64,000 nt of DNA. Origin: Candidatus Yaniella excrementavium (GTDB lineage: Bacteria; Actinomycetota; Actinomycetes; Actinomycetales; Micrococcaceae). Position 1 is the first letter of the stretch, and every line of letters starts with the position of its first letter. The stretch lies in the NCBI GenBank assembly GCA_019115865.1, contig DXCT01000094.1, positions 1-64,000 on the forward strand, in the 5' to 3' direction. The notes beneath the pieces are model-generated. The model had not been told where the DNA came from and searched no databases. It saw only the letters and a program-made list of their open reading frames with translations. Below are positions 37,893 through 47,423 of the stretch, one piece after another. The position numbers and the translations under genes were made by a program.

Positions 37893-38885
37893 TTGGCTAG
37901 TGCCGATGACCAGGTCAAATCACCGGCGAACCGCACCGGACTCATGCAGGCCTTCTTGGCTTACTCTCTATGGGGTGCACTGCCCATAGTATTTGCTCTG
38001 TACATGACTCCCAACCCCGTGGATCTGCTGTCCTGGCGTATTGTCATGGCGCTGGGTGTCACGCTGGTGGCGGTAGCTATCGTGAAGGGCGGTTGGAGAC
38101 GGTTGGCCAAGGTGTTGAAAAACCGGCGCGACCACTTACTGCTGATCTTGGCCGGGCATCTGATCGCGGTCAACTGGGGGCTCTATATTTATGCCGTTGC
38201 AAGCCACCGAGTGCTTGAGGCCTCGCTTGGGTACTTCATTAATCCGTTGATGACCATTGTGTTGGGGGTCGTGCTGTTGGGGGAACGGCTGCGGGTACTC
38301 CAATGGATCGCGGTGAGCATCTCTCTGATAGCCGTTATTATTCTGACTTTCGACTATGGAAATTTGCCGTGGGTATCACTGGGTTTAGCGAGTTCCTTCG
38401 CGTTCTACGGTTTAGTAAAAAACAAACTGGGACCGACTGTTGATTCCTTGACCGGTCTCACGGTGGAGACCATGTGGTTGTCGATCCCTTCGACGGTGTG
38501 GATAGTGCTGGCGTCACTGGGCAGCTTTGCGACCGCAACCGGGATCGGAGTCTTCGAGTCCTTTGACACTGTTCGTGCGTACTCCTTACCGGTCGTTGGG
38601 ATTATTACCGTGGTCCCACTGGTACTCTTCGCGGGAGCTGCGGCGCGCTTGCCATTGTCAACGGTAGGAATGTTCCAATACATTGCGCCGATTGCCCAAT
38701 TTTTATTCGGGTATTTCGTATTCGAAGAAGTGATGTCTACTGGTCGCTGGGTTGGCTTCATTCTCGTGTGGATTGCTGTGCTGTTACTGATCAGTGATGT
38801 CCTTCGTCAAATCCGACAGAATCCGAAGTTACGTATCAAAACATCGCAACAGTCACGTGAAGAAAAGGTAGACTACCAAGCATGA
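37893..38885 (+). CDS. rarD: RarD-type EamA/DMT permease
   Basis: A 330-residue, ten-helix transporter of the drug/metabolite superfamily. Early signatures [32 protein letters not shown] and [10 protein letters not shown] are those of the RarD subgroup, and [21 protein letters not shown] lies near the end. TTG start with AGGAGGA three bases upstream. Its substrate is not established for the family. Overlaps acpS by four bases. Confidence 0.88.
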   Translation: MASADDQVKSPANRTGLMQAFLAYSLWGALPIVFALYMTPNPVDLLSWRIVMALGVTLVAVAIVKGGWRRLAKVLKNRRDHLLLILAGHLIAVNWGLYIYAVASHRVLEASLGYFINPLMTIVLGVVLLGERLRVLQWIAVSISLIAVIILTFDYGNLPWVSLGLASSFAFYGLVKNKLGPTVDSLTGLTVETMWLSIPSTVWIVLASLGSFATATGIGVFESFDTVRAYSLPVVGIITVVPLVLFAGAAARLPLSTVGMFQYIAPIAQFLFGYFVFEEVMSTGRWVGFILVWIAVLLLISDVLRQIRQNPKLRIKTSQQSREEKVDYQA

Positions 38886-39232
38886 TCATTGGCATTGGTG
38901 TGGACATGGTTGATATTGCGCGCTTTGAGCGGCAGTTGGAACGGACTCCAAAACTGCGTGACCGGTTGTTTACCCCCGCAGAGCGAGAACTGAGTCTGCA
39001 ATCATTGGCTGCACGCTTTGCTGCGAAAGAGGCAGTTGCCAAAGCACTTTCTGCACCCGCCGGTATGAACTGGCAACACTGCCAGATTGGTCGCGAACCC
39101 TCCGGTGAACCATACGTGGTGCTCACCGGTACGGTAGCTGACATCGCCGAGGCCAAGGGTGTGCGGCGCTGGCACTTGTCGTTATCTCACGACGGCGGTT
39201 GGGCGACCGCCATGGTTGTTGCAGAGGGCTAA
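38882..39232 (+). CDS. acpS: Holo-[acyl-carrier-protein] synthase
   Basis: A 116-residue phosphopantetheinyl transferase: [14 protein letters not shown] with the Mg-binding Asp and Glu partner in [12 protein letters not shown], and [16 protein letters not shown] near the end. It converts apo-ACP to holo-ACP using CoA, a logical sequel to coaA nearby. Start overlaps rarD (ATGA), stop shares a base with the next ATG. Confidence 0.94.
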   Translation: MIIGIGVDMVDIARFERQLERTPKLRDRLFTPAERELSLQSLAARFAAKEAVAKALSAPAGMNWQHCQIGREPSGEPYVVLTGTVADIAEAKGVRRWHLSLSHDGGWATAMVVAEG

Positions 39233-40734
39233 TGCAACCAGTTTTCACCGGAACTCAGGTCCGCGGCGCTGAAATGCCCTGGCTAGAGGCCGGTTACGGT
39301 CCCGCACTCATGCGTCGAGCGGCCTGGGGGCTGGCACATCATATTCGGCAGCTCCTACAACACCGTGGCCGCGTCTATGGCAGCCGAGTGGTCGGACTCA
39401 TAGGCAAGGGGAATAACGGCGGCGACGCCCTTTGGGCGCTGAGTTTTCTGGCCGAACGTGGTGTATCGATCACCGCGGTCGCTATCACTACCACCCCAGA
39501 TCAACTTCACCCCGAAGGGTTGGCCAGGTTCCAACGTGCCGGTGGACGAATAGTTTCTAGCATCGATCCCACCGTTGACGTGGTCATTGATGGGGTCTTT
39601 GGCACCGGATTCCGCGGGAGCTTTGATCTTCCCGGATATCTGAGAGACCACGCCCTGGATATTCCTGAAACGGCGGCTGTCGTCGCCTGCGACATTGCCT
39701 CGGGCTTGGTGGCAGATACCGGAGACATTCCTGGCAATGTGTTGCGTGCTGATCTCACCGTGACCTTCGGCGCCGCTAAACTCGGCTTACTCGTCGGGAC
39801 CGGTGGCCAACACAGTGGTGAGGTCACCACGGTCGACATTGGATTGGGTGCAGAACTCCAGGCTGTGCAAGATCCTTGGTGGGTTGCTGACCAGGCTGAT
39901 ATTCGGTCTGCTTATGGCGCACCTCAATGGGATGCGCATAAGTATTCTCGAGGCGTGCTGTCCGTGGTGGCAGGATCCCCGCAGTATCCCGGCGCCGCCG
40001 TACTGGTAGTCAACGCTGTCGCCGCCACCGGCGTGGGGTATATGAGTTTGGTCGCAGAACAGCCCCGCGACAATAGTGTGGCTGAGCAAGTGCTGGCAGC
40101 ACACCCCCAGGTGGTGCTTGAAGCTCAGATCGCAGCGAAGGCCACAGCCGTCGTCATCGGTCCCGGCCTCGGCGACACCTCCGAGGACCGAGAACGATTC
40201 ACCGAGGCGCTGCGGGCAGCACAACGTCAACAGCTGCCGGTGCTCGTGGACGCATCGGGGCTGGATTTATTGGACGTCGAGAACCTGGGCCAAAACTATG
40301 CCGCCATGGTGCTCACCCCGCATATCGGGGAGATGCAACGCCTCACTCAACGTCTGGCACCCCAGCTGCAGGACGAGTCTGCGGTAGAACAAGCGCTTGC
40401 AATTGCCCGAGCCTTCGGAGTATGGATTGTGCTGAAATCAGCTGATACCTATGTTGTGTCACCCGGACATCGCCGGAGTGTACACCCCGCCAAAACCTCA
40501 GCACTTGCCACGGCAGGCACCGGCGATACGTTAGCCGGGATCTTGGGCGCCGGTATTGCTGGGCTGGACCCCGCAGACGAGACCTTTCACGATGAGCTGT
40601 TTACCGTGCTCGCAGCCGGAGTGCGCTTGCATTCCTTGGCCGGAGAGCTTGCAGTAGCAGACGGCGGCGTTATGGTCTCGAGTTTGCAAGACGACATCCG
40701 TGCAGCGAAACGCTACGCGATGGCCTCGTCGTAG
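39232..40734 (+). CDS. nnr: Bifunctional NAD(P)HX epimerase / ADP-dependent dehydratase
   Basis: A 500-residue fusion that repairs hydrated NAD(P)H. The N-terminal YjeF-type half (to about 215) has GKGNNGGDALW and DGVFGTGF; the C-terminal ribokinase-like half has PHIGEMQRL and TAGTGDTLAGILGAGIAG. ATG 39232 shares a base with the acpS stop. Common in the actinobacterial acpS-alr region. Confidence 0.92.
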   Translation: MQPVFTGTQVRGAEMPWLEAGYGPALMRRAAWGLAHHIRQLLQHRGRVYGSRVVGLIGKGNNGGDALWALSFLAERGVSITAVAITTTPDQLHPEGLARFQRAGGRIVSSIDPTVDVVIDGVFGTGFRGSFDLPGYLRDHALDIPETAAVVACDIASGLVADTGDIPGNVLRADLTVTFGAAKLGLLVGTGGQHSGEVTTVDIGLGAELQAVQDPWWVADQADIRSAYGAPQWDAHKYSRGVLSVVAGSPQYPGAAVLVVNAVAATGVGYMSLVAEQPRDNSVAEQVLAAHPQVVLEAQIAAKATAVVIGPGLGDTSEDRERFTEALRAAQRQQLPVLVDASGLDLLDVENLGQNYAAMVLTPHIGEMQRLTQRLAPQLQDESAVEQALAIARAFGVWIVLKSADTYVVSPGHRRSVHPAKTSALATAGTGDTLAGILGAGIAGLDPADETFHDELFTVLAAGVRLHSLAGELAVADGGVMVSSLQDDIRAAKRYAMASS

Positions 40735-40786
40735 GAACTGTGTCGATCTGCAGAAACACGAACGGTCTGGAATAATGGGCGTCATC

Positions 40787-41938
40787 ATGGCTACAAGTTG
40801 GACTGCAACACCGGAACGCTGGGTGACGATTGATCACTCCGCGCTAGCGCATAATATCGATACCATTGCCCGCTGGGTCAAGCCGGCCCAAGTGATGGCA
40901 GTGGTCAAAGCAGATGGCTATGGCCACGGTGCCGTTGAGGTCGCCCAAACCGCGGTGGCAGCAGGCGCAACGTGGCTTGGCACCGCGCACGTTCGGGAAG
41001 CCTTGAGCCTGCGTGAGGCCGGTATTACCGCACCACTGGTCGCCTGGTTACACACCATCAGCACACCGTTTGAAGCCGCGGTAGCCAACAATATTGACCT
41101 GGGCGTTTCCGGCCCAGAAATTGAGTCTGTGGCCGATGCCGCCCGAGCCACCGATCTGCCAGCACGTATCCATCTGAAAATTGATACCGGATTATCCCGC
41201 AATGGAGCCGTACCAGAGGAATGGGATGCCCTGTGCCGACGGGCTTCAGAGCTTCAGCAGTCTGGTCTGGTTCGCGTGGTTGGTGTCTTTACGCACTTCG
41301 CCGTCGCTGATGATCCAGTGGGCGAATCCGATGTCGATGAACAACTGCGGGTCTATCACGAAGCTGTAGACACCGCACGTAAACACGGTCTCACCGTTGA
41401 TGTGCGTCACGTCGCAAATTCTCCGGCGCTGCTGTCACGCCCCGATACCCACCTCGATATGGTGCGTGCCGGCGTTGCCATTTATGGGCTGAGTCCCTTC
41501 GCGGATCGCACCGCCGAAGACCTTGGCCTACGCCCCGTGATGAGCTTTGGTACCACGGTGGCACATAATAAACCGGCAGACGAAGGCACCGGGGTCTCCT
41601 ACGGATATTCCTATCGCGTGCAAAAACCTACCCGGTTGGCGTTGATCCCTTGTGGCTATGCCGACGGGGTGCCGCGCATTGCCGAAGGTGCGCCCGTCTG
41701 GATTGGCGGAGAGCGTTATCGCGTCACCGGCCGTATTGCCATGGACCAGTTTGTCGTGGACCTCCACACTAACCGCGAAGACGATACGACCGCACCGGTA
41801 GGAACCACGGTCGAACTCTTCGGTGCAAACTCTGGTATCGCCGCCGATGCCTGGGCACAAGCTTCCGGCAGTATCAATTATGAAATCGTCACCCGCATCG
41901 GTGCCCGCGTGCCACGAGTTCACCAACAGTGGGTGTAA
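40787..41938 (+). CDS. alr: Alanine racemase
   Basis: A 383-residue PLP enzyme making D-Ala for peptidoglycan. The Schiff-base Lys is in VVKADGYGHG (about residue 40) and the second catalytic Tyr in GTGVSYGYSYRV. IHLKIDTGLSRNG and RIAMDQFVVDL also fit. In-frame starts exist at 40700, 40775 and 40787; none has a strong ribosome-binding site, and AATAAT (40771-40776) could be a -10. I chose 40787; the start is uncertain by four codons or more. Supplies the wall pathway with glmM and the vanY-like gene near by. Confidence 0.94.
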   Translation: MATSWTATPERWVTIDHSALAHNIDTIARWVKPAQVMAVVKADGYGHGAVEVAQTAVAAGATWLGTAHVREALSLREAGITAPLVAWLHTISTPFEAAVANNIDLGVSGPEIESVADAARATDLPARIHLKIDTGLSRNGAVPEEWDALCRRASELQQSGLVRVVGVFTHFAVADDPVGESDVDEQLRVYHEAVDTARKHGLTVDVRHVANSPALLSRPDTHLDMVRAGVAIYGLSPFADRTAEDLGLRPVMSFGTTVAHNKPADEGTGVSYGYSYRVQKPTRLALIPCGYADGVPRIAEGAPVWIGGERYRVTGRIAMDQFVVDLHTNREDDTTAPVGTTVELFGANSGIAADAWAQASGSINYEIVTRIGARVPRVHQQWV

Positions 41939-42441
41939 CCGTGGAATATACGACAGAGCTGGCAGATCTTGAGGCAACCGAAAACTTTGCGCTCGCAGTC
42001 GCTCAGCAGCTGAAGGCCGGCGACGTCATCATCCTGACCGGCGAGCTTGGGGCCGGCAAAACGACATTTACTCAGGGACTGGCACGCGGACTGGGCATTA
42101 CAGCCACTATCACGTCACCAACGTTCGTTCTTGCTCGCAACCATGATCACCCGGCGGGTGGTTTGAATCTGGTGCACGTGGATGCCTACCGGGTGACCAG
42201 CGGTGACGAGTTGGCCAGCCTGGATCTCGAGACGTTGCTGGAAGACTCGGTGGTGGTCGTGGAATGGGGCCGAGGACTCGCCGAAGCGCTCACCGACGCC
42301 TACTTAGACATTGAACTGCAACGCCCGGGAGCGGTCACCGACGAGCTCATCACCGACTTCTCCGACGACGACGTCGAAGAGCCCCGTACCGTTGTGATGA
42401 CCGGACACGGCCCACGCTGGGAAGGAAGCAGCATCGCATGA
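41929..42441 (+). CDS. tsaE: tRNA t6A biosynthesis ATPase TsaE
   Basis: A 170-residue P-loop ATPase: Walker A GELGAGKTT at about 38-46, SPTFVLA, VHVDAYR and VVVEWGRG. It works with TsaB and TsaD, both encoded just downstream. GTG start inside the end of alr (ten-base overlap), a GTG at 41941 being an alternative; the stop overlaps tsaB by four bases. Confidence 0.95.
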   Translation: MGVTVEYTTELADLEATENFALAVAQQLKAGDVIILTGELGAGKTTFTQGLARGLGITATITSPTFVLARNHDHPAGGLNLVHVDAYRVTSGDELASLDLETLLEDSVVVVEWGRGLAEALTDAYLDIELQRPGAVTDELITDFSDDDVEEPRTVVMTGHGPRWEGSSIA

Positions 42442-43112
42442 GCAAAACCTATCTCTGCTTGGATACCTCTGCCACCGCATCGGCAGCCATTACCCGTGAC
42501 GACGCCGTGGTCGCTCACCGCTCCACCGCTTCCCATCGCAACCACTCCGAAGTTCTCGCGGGGTTCATCACCGATGTGATGACCGAAGCGGACCTTGATC
42601 CTGCAACACCGAATGCACTCGAGGCCATCTTCGTGGGAGTCGGTCCCGGACCATTTACTGGACTGCGCGCGGGCATTATTACCGCCCAAACACTGGCCCA
42701 CGCCTGGAACCTACCGGTCTACGGGGTGCTCAGCCTCGATGGTCTGGCCAATCGCGTTGCGCCAGAAGCATTCCGCCTCGGGGCCGAAGAATTCGTCGTC
42801 GCCACCGACGCTCGGCGCAAAGAAGTCTACTGGGCGCACTACGACAACATCGGGGGCCAACCCCAGCGCCTCCACGGACCATTTGTGACCGCCGCCCAGG
42901 AAGTCACCGAACTCCCCGTCTTCGGTGCCGGAGCCGGACTCTACCCGGAACAACTCTTCGGGATTACCGGCTTCACCGACGCGGTACCCGATGCCACCGA
43001 TATCGCGGCCTACGGTTCGATCGCACTGCGCCGCGGCCGTGGACTGCAACCGGTGGAACCACAATATTTACGCGGCCACGATGCCAAAATACCAAAACAG
43101 CTTCGCCCATGA
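42438..43112 (+). CDS. tsaB: tRNA t6A biosynthesis protein TsaB
   Basis: A 224-residue ASKHA-fold protein with YLCLDTSATASAA, VGVGPGPFTGLRAG and the AHAWNLPVYGVLSLDGLA segment. It forms a heterodimer with TsaD. ATG overlaps the tsaE stop, and its end overlaps the rimI start, so the group is translationally coupled. Confidence 0.94.
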   Translation: MSKTYLCLDTSATASAAITRDDAVVAHRSTASHRNHSEVLAGFITDVMTEADLDPATPNALEAIFVGVGPGPFTGLRAGIITAQTLAHAWNLPVYGVLSLDGLANRVAPEAFRLGAEEFVVATDARRKEVYWAHYDNIGGQPQRLHGPFVTAAQEVTELPVFGAGAGLYPEQLFGITGFTDAVPDATDIAAYGSIALRRGRGLQPVEPQYLRGHDAKIPKQLRP

Positions 43113-43639
43113 ACCAGCCCGCATACTTCCCCCTGCCCAACGGCTACACCATGCGGCCCTGGTCTGAGCATGATGTTGAGGCCGTGGCACAACTCGATGC
43201 CCTGGTTTTTGGAGCCGACAGCTGGTCGCTTGAGATCTTCCGCCACGAGTACCAGGCTTCAACGGCTCAGAACCCGCACAGTTTTTACCAGGTGATCACC
43301 TTTGGCGACATTGTCGTGGGTTTTGCTGGATTGCTGTACGGGCCACCCTTTGCCGATGTCACCACCATCGGAATCCACCCCGACCATACCGACAAAAAAC
43401 TGGGGGCCGCACTGCTGGTATGGCTGATGCATACCGCAGATGACTTGGGCGCGCTGGACATGCTGCTGGAGGTCCGTGCAGATAACACCCGGGCACAACG
43501 TCTTTATGCCGATAACGGTTTTGAACATATCCACACCAGACCTAGGTATTATCCTGGCGGTGTAGCTGCCTGGGTCATGCGGAAACGACTACGTCAACCT
43601 GGTCCCTCGACAGCCACCGCGCTGACAGATAAGGAATAA
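43109..43639 (+). CDS. rimI: Ribosomal-protein-alanine N-acetyltransferase (RimI-like)
   Basis: A 176-residue GNAT acetyltransferase. Acetyl-CoA region: IGIHPDHTDKKLGAALLVWL; then LEVRADNTRAQRLYADNGF, ending in RPRYY, the pattern of the RimI branch, which acetylates the S18 N-terminus in E. coli. Here it lies between tsaB and tsaD, as in many Actinobacteria. Confidence 0.9.
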   Translation: MNQPAYFPLPNGYTMRPWSEHDVEAVAQLDALVFGADSWSLEIFRHEYQASTAQNPHSFYQVITFGDIVVGFAGLLYGPPFADVTTIGIHPDHTDKKLGAALLVWLMHTADDLGALDMLLEVRADNTRAQRLYADNGFEHIHTRPRYYPGGVAAWVMRKRLRQPGPSTATALTDKE

Positions 43640-43640
43640 C

Positions 43641-44714
43641 GTGAAACATCCTATCGTCCTAGGCATCGAAACATCATGCGACGAAACCGGTATCGGTATT
43701 GTGGCAGGCACCAACTTGCTAGCTCACCAGGTGGCCTCCTCGATGGATGAACACGTTGCCTTTGGCGGCGTGATCCCAGAAATCGCCGCGCGTGCCCACG
43801 TTACCGAGTTCCTACCTGTACTCGATGCCGCGCTGGAAGAAGCCAACATCACCATCGATGAACTCGACGCGATTGCTGTCACTGCAGGGCCGGGGCTGGC
43901 CGGTGCGCTGATGGTAGGAGTCGCCGGGGCGAAAGCTTTGGCATTGGCTACCGGCAAACCGCTGTATGGAATCAACCACCTGATCGCTCACATCGGGGTC
44001 GGCTATCTAGATGCCGCGGGGTCGGACCTCACCAATGTTAACCAGCTGGGTGCACTCCTGGTCTCGGGCGGACACACCGAAATGCTGAAAATTAACTCCT
44101 TGACCTCAGATGTGGAGCTACTTGGCAGCACCATCGACGACGCAGCTGGTGAAGCATATGACAAAGTCGCGCGACTGATCGGTGCCGGCTATCCCGGAGG
44201 GCCAGTCATCGACAAGATGGCCCGCCAAGGCGAGCCGCAGGCGTTCAAATTCCCCCGCGGCCTAAGCGCACCCAAAAATATGGGAACCGTGGATACACCA
44301 GGAAAAGACCGCTACAACTGGTCCTTCTCCGGTCTGAAAACCGCCGTATCGCGCGCCGTTGAACAGTTTAGAATTCGCGACATGGACATCCCGGCCAACG
44401 ACATCGCAGCATCTTTCCAAGAAGCCGTCGCCGACGTCATTACCCACAAAGCAGTACTGGCAGCCACTGAACAAGGCATCGACCACATCTTGCTCGGCGG
44501 GGGAGTGGCCGCCAATTCCCGGTTACGCGACCTACTAACCCAACGTACCCGGGCTGCAGGCATCGGCCTGACCATCCCACCGATCAACCTGTGTACCGAT
44601 AACGGTGCGATGGTTGCAGCCCTGGGCGCGCAATTGGTCGCCGACGAGATTCGCTCATCGGAGCTAGGGTTCTCAGCTGATCCGACACAGCCAGTGAGCC
44701 GCATTTCTGTTTAG
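43641..44714 (+). CDS. tsaD: tRNA N6-threonylcarbamoyladenosine synthase catalytic subunit TsaD
   Basis: A 357-residue Kae1/Qri7-type enzyme that transfers threonylcarbamoyl to A37 of ANN-decoding tRNAs. GIETSCDETGIGI at the start, the metal site HLIAH (first His of HxxxH near residue 113), LLVSGGHTEML, and the GGGVAANSRLRDLL segment identify it. GTG start one base after rimI. Ends the acpS-tsaD run. Confidence 0.96.
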   Translation: MKHPIVLGIETSCDETGIGIVAGTNLLAHQVASSMDEHVAFGGVIPEIAARAHVTEFLPVLDAALEEANITIDELDAIAVTAGPGLAGALMVGVAGAKALALATGKPLYGINHLIAHIGVGYLDAAGSDLTNVNQLGALLVSGGHTEMLKINSLTSDVELLGSTIDDAAGEAYDKVARLIGAGYPGGPVIDKMARQGEPQAFKFPRGLSAPKNMGTVDTPGKDRYNWSFSGLKTAVSRAVEQFRIRDMDIPANDIAASFQEAVADVITHKAVLAATEQGIDHILLGGGVAANSRLRDLLTQRTRAAGIGLTIPPINLCTDNGAMVAALGAQLVADEIRSSELGFSADPTQPVSRISV

Positions 44715-44812
44715 ACTCGGTCGCTGAGTGATTGTCGATTTCAGCGAAAACCTGGTAGAGATCTTAGAGATAACATCTCTGTGAGAGAAACGCCTCCTTG
44801 AAAGGTGCAGAT

Positions 44813-46237
44813 ATGTCACCGTCAACCGTCGGGCTTGCCATCTTGTTACTCGGAGTGCTGGCATTAGTCGGCATCATGATCCGAGTGCGCAGCCGAACCG
44901 CGCAGAAACTTTTTTTACCGGTTTCGATCATTGCCGGGTTTATTGCACTCATCCTCGGGCCACAGGTGATTGGCCGAATCGGCGAAGGACTTGGCTGGGA
45001 GGCACTGGCGGAAGGCGGTATCTTTTCAGCCGGCGTACTCGAAGTCTGGGGTGAACTACCGGGTCTGCTCATCAGCGTGGTCTTTGCGGCACTCTTCTTA
45101 GGCACGAGGCTGCCGTCACCAAAACGCGCGGTCAAACTCCTGGGCCCGCAGCTATCGTTAGGCGTTACTTTTGCCGCCGGCCAATATGTCATCGGCATCG
45201 CGCTTGCAGTCGCGATACTGGTGCCATTATTCAACGTCAGCCCCATGTTCGGTGCCCTGATCGAAATTGGCTTCGAAGGTGGCCACGGAACGGCCGCGGG
45301 CATGGCACCGGTTATGACGGAATTGGGCTTTGAAGAAGGCGGAGACCTTGCCTTGGCGATGGCCACCGTCGGCATTTTATCCGGGGTGATCATCGGGGTC
45401 ATTGCTGTGAACTGGGCCGCACGTCGAGGCCACTCCGAGACCCTGGATGTTGCAGCGAATAAGGACCCAGAGATCGCTCGTGGGGTGTATTCGCGCGAAC
45501 AGCCCTCGGGTGGTTTACTCACGGTGCGCACCGAATCCCTCGATACGTTGACTCTGCATATCGGCATTATTGCGGTTGCCGTGCTGATCGGTCAGGGGCT
45601 CCTCTCCGGGCTCCAGGCGATCGAGCAATGGTTGTGGGCCGACAGCATTGAAATTTTCTCCTATGTACCGCTATTTCCGTTGGCCATGCTGGGTGGAGTC
45701 ATTATCCAACTGGCAGCCGACCAAACCGGTCTGGGCCACATGATCGACCGCGGCACCATGGAACGTATTCAAGGGCTGGCCTTAGATACGCTCATCATCG
45801 CTGCTCTAGCTACCCTGTCACTAGACGCCATCGCCGATAATATCGGACCGTTCGTCATCTTGGCAGTCGCCGGTGTGCTCTGGAACGTATTCGTACTGTT
45901 CTTCTTGGCGCCGCGCTTTATTCAAAGTTTCTGGTTCGAACGCGGCGTCGCCGATTTCGGACAGTCTATGGGTGTGACGGCTACAGGACTGTTGCTGCTG
46001 CGCATGGCTGACCCACACCAGAAGAGTCCCGCCTACGAGGCCTTCGGCTATAAACAGTTGGTCTTCGAGCCGTTCTTTGGCGGTGGTCTGGTTACCGCGG
46101 CATCGATTCCACTGATCGTGCAGTTGGGCCCCTACCCGCTGTTGATCATCATGGTGGTCTTGCTCATTGCTTCGCTGCTGAGTGGACTGCTCTACTTCGG
46201 GAAGCGCTCGACCTTCACGGTGGACCAAAATGCGTGA
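44813..46237 (+). CDS. Sodium/glutamate symporter family (ESS/GltS-like)
   Basis: A 474-residue membrane protein of about ten to twelve helices. The paired halves each have a Gly-rich re-entrant loop; the first carries FEGGHGTAAGMAP, the hallmark of GltS. Glutamate is the known substrate in E. coli, but related proteins take other carboxylates. ATG 44813 is seven bases after AAAGG; an upstream TTG at 44798 is less likely. A small AGAGAT/ATCTCT inverted repeat lies upstream (44765-44779). Convergent with the YbdK-like gene. Confidence 0.82.
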   Translation: MSPSTVGLAILLLGVLALVGIMIRVRSRTAQKLFLPVSIIAGFIALILGPQVIGRIGEGLGWEALAEGGIFSAGVLEVWGELPGLLISVVFAALFLGTRLPSPKRAVKLLGPQLSLGVTFAAGQYVIGIALAVAILVPLFNVSPMFGALIEIGFEGGHGTAAGMAPVMTELGFEEGGDLALAMATVGILSGVIIGVIAVNWAARRGHSETLDVAANKDPEIARGVYSREQPSGGLLTVRTESLDTLTLHIGIIAVAVLIGQGLLSGLQAIEQWLWADSIEIFSYVPLFPLAMLGGVIIQLAADQTGLGHMIDRGTMERIQGLALDTLIIAALATLSLDAIADNIGPFVILAVAGVLWNVFVLFFLAPRFIQSFWFERGVADFGQSMGVTATGLLLLRMADPHQKSPAYEAFGYKQLVFEPFFGGGLVTAASIPLIVQLGPYPLLIIMVVLLIASLLSGLLYFGKRSTFTVDQNA

Positions 46238-46262
46238 CCGCTCACGTCAGCCCGATGGGAGT

Positions 46263-47423
46263 TTAGCGCCAATTGCGAAGGGAAGTTGTGGTTTCTTCGG
46301 CTGAGTCCAGGACTAACGATGCAAGTTTCGTCTGGTCGACACGCGTGCCGAACGCGGATTCCATCCTTGTACGGTGTTGCTCCGCCGCGGTGCCTACGCT
46401 GATCATGTCCTCGACCCAACCGAGTTCCCGCGTACAGCCAAGTTCAGCCGCAACAGGTTCCAAACGATTCAGCACATGACTCAAATGATCCGTTACCAAT
46501 AGCTCGGTGCCTTGCGAATTGATAATCACGATGGCGTCGAGTCCATACCGTGCGGCGCGCCATTTATTTTCTTGAACATACCAGGGTGGTAATATTTCGA
46601 TTTCCTGAAGTGCATCGGCATCAGCACCAACAGCCTCGTGGACCAGGCATTGCGTTAATGCAGTAATGGCCCCAACCTGTTGTAGCGTTGATACTCCATC
46701 ACACACTCGCTGCTCTACTGTGCCAAACCTTGGCACAGGGCGAATATCCCAGCGGACTTCGGTGACGTCATCCGCAACGCCGACACGCAACAGGTCGGCT
46801 ACAACTCGCTCGTAGTCAGACCAGTCGTGATATTGGAACGGTAAACCTGAGGTTGGTAACTGTTGGAAGATCAGGGTTCGTTGCGAAACATATCCGGTGT
46901 CGTAGCCACCCCAGAACGGGCTGGACGCGCTGAGCGCCAACAGGTGTGGGTAATACTGAATCAGCTGATTTACCGCGGGCATGGCTTTGGCTACATCATC
47001 CAGTCCAACATGTGTGTGGATCCCATAGATCAACATTTGCTGGCCCCAGTACTGCGTGCGATCGAGCATCTTTTGGTATCGCCACCCCGATGAAATTTGC
47101 TCATCCAGGGCATTGGCGAATGGGTGAGTGCCCTGTGAGAAAAGCGTGAGATGCTCTTGGGCTGCAACATCCAGGAGATGGCGGCCGGCCATGGCTAACT
47201 GGTCCAGCCCTTCAGTGACGGTTTGGCACACACCGCTGACAAGTTCAACGGTGTTGAGCATGAATTCGCCAACGACTTGAAATGGCTCATCGCCGGGTGT
47301 TTCAAGTTTGCCGAGAATATCATCGCTGACATTGCGAAGTTCACCGGTGGTGGGATCGACGAGCCCGAGTTCCCATTCGACACCGATTGTCGATTGGGCA
47401 GACTTCGTGAATTCTAAGTGCAC
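46263..47423 (-). CDS. YbdK-type carboxylate-amine (glutamate-cysteine) ligase
   Basis: A 386-residue member of the glutamate-cysteine ligase-2 family. Motifs: IGVEWELGLVD, GIHTHVGLD, EVRWDIRPVPRFGT and WYVQENKWRAARYGLDA. Members make gamma-glutamyl bonds; E. coli YbdK has weak glutamate-cysteine ligase activity, but the real product is often unknown. GTG start after GGAGG with good spacing. 25 bases separate its stop from the convergent symporter's. Confidence 0.85.
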   Translation of the reverse strand: MHLEFTKSAQSTIGVEWELGLVDPTTGELRNVSDDILGKLETPGDEPFQVVGEFMLNTVELVSGVCQTVTEGLDQLAMAGRHLLDVAAQEHLTLFSQGTHPFANALDEQISSGWRYQKMLDRTQYWGQQMLIYGIHTHVGLDDVAKAMPAVNQLIQYYPHLLALSASSPFWGGYDTGYVSQRTLIFQQLPTSGLPFQYHDWSDYERVVADLLRVGVADDVTEVRWDIRPVPRFGTVEQRVCDGVSTLQQVGAITALTQCLVHEAVGADADALQEIEILPPWYVQENKWRAARYGLDAIVIINSQGTELLVTDHLSHVLNRLEPVAAELGCTRELGWVEDMISVGTAAEQHRTRMESAFGTRVDQTKLASLVLDSAEETTTSLRNWR

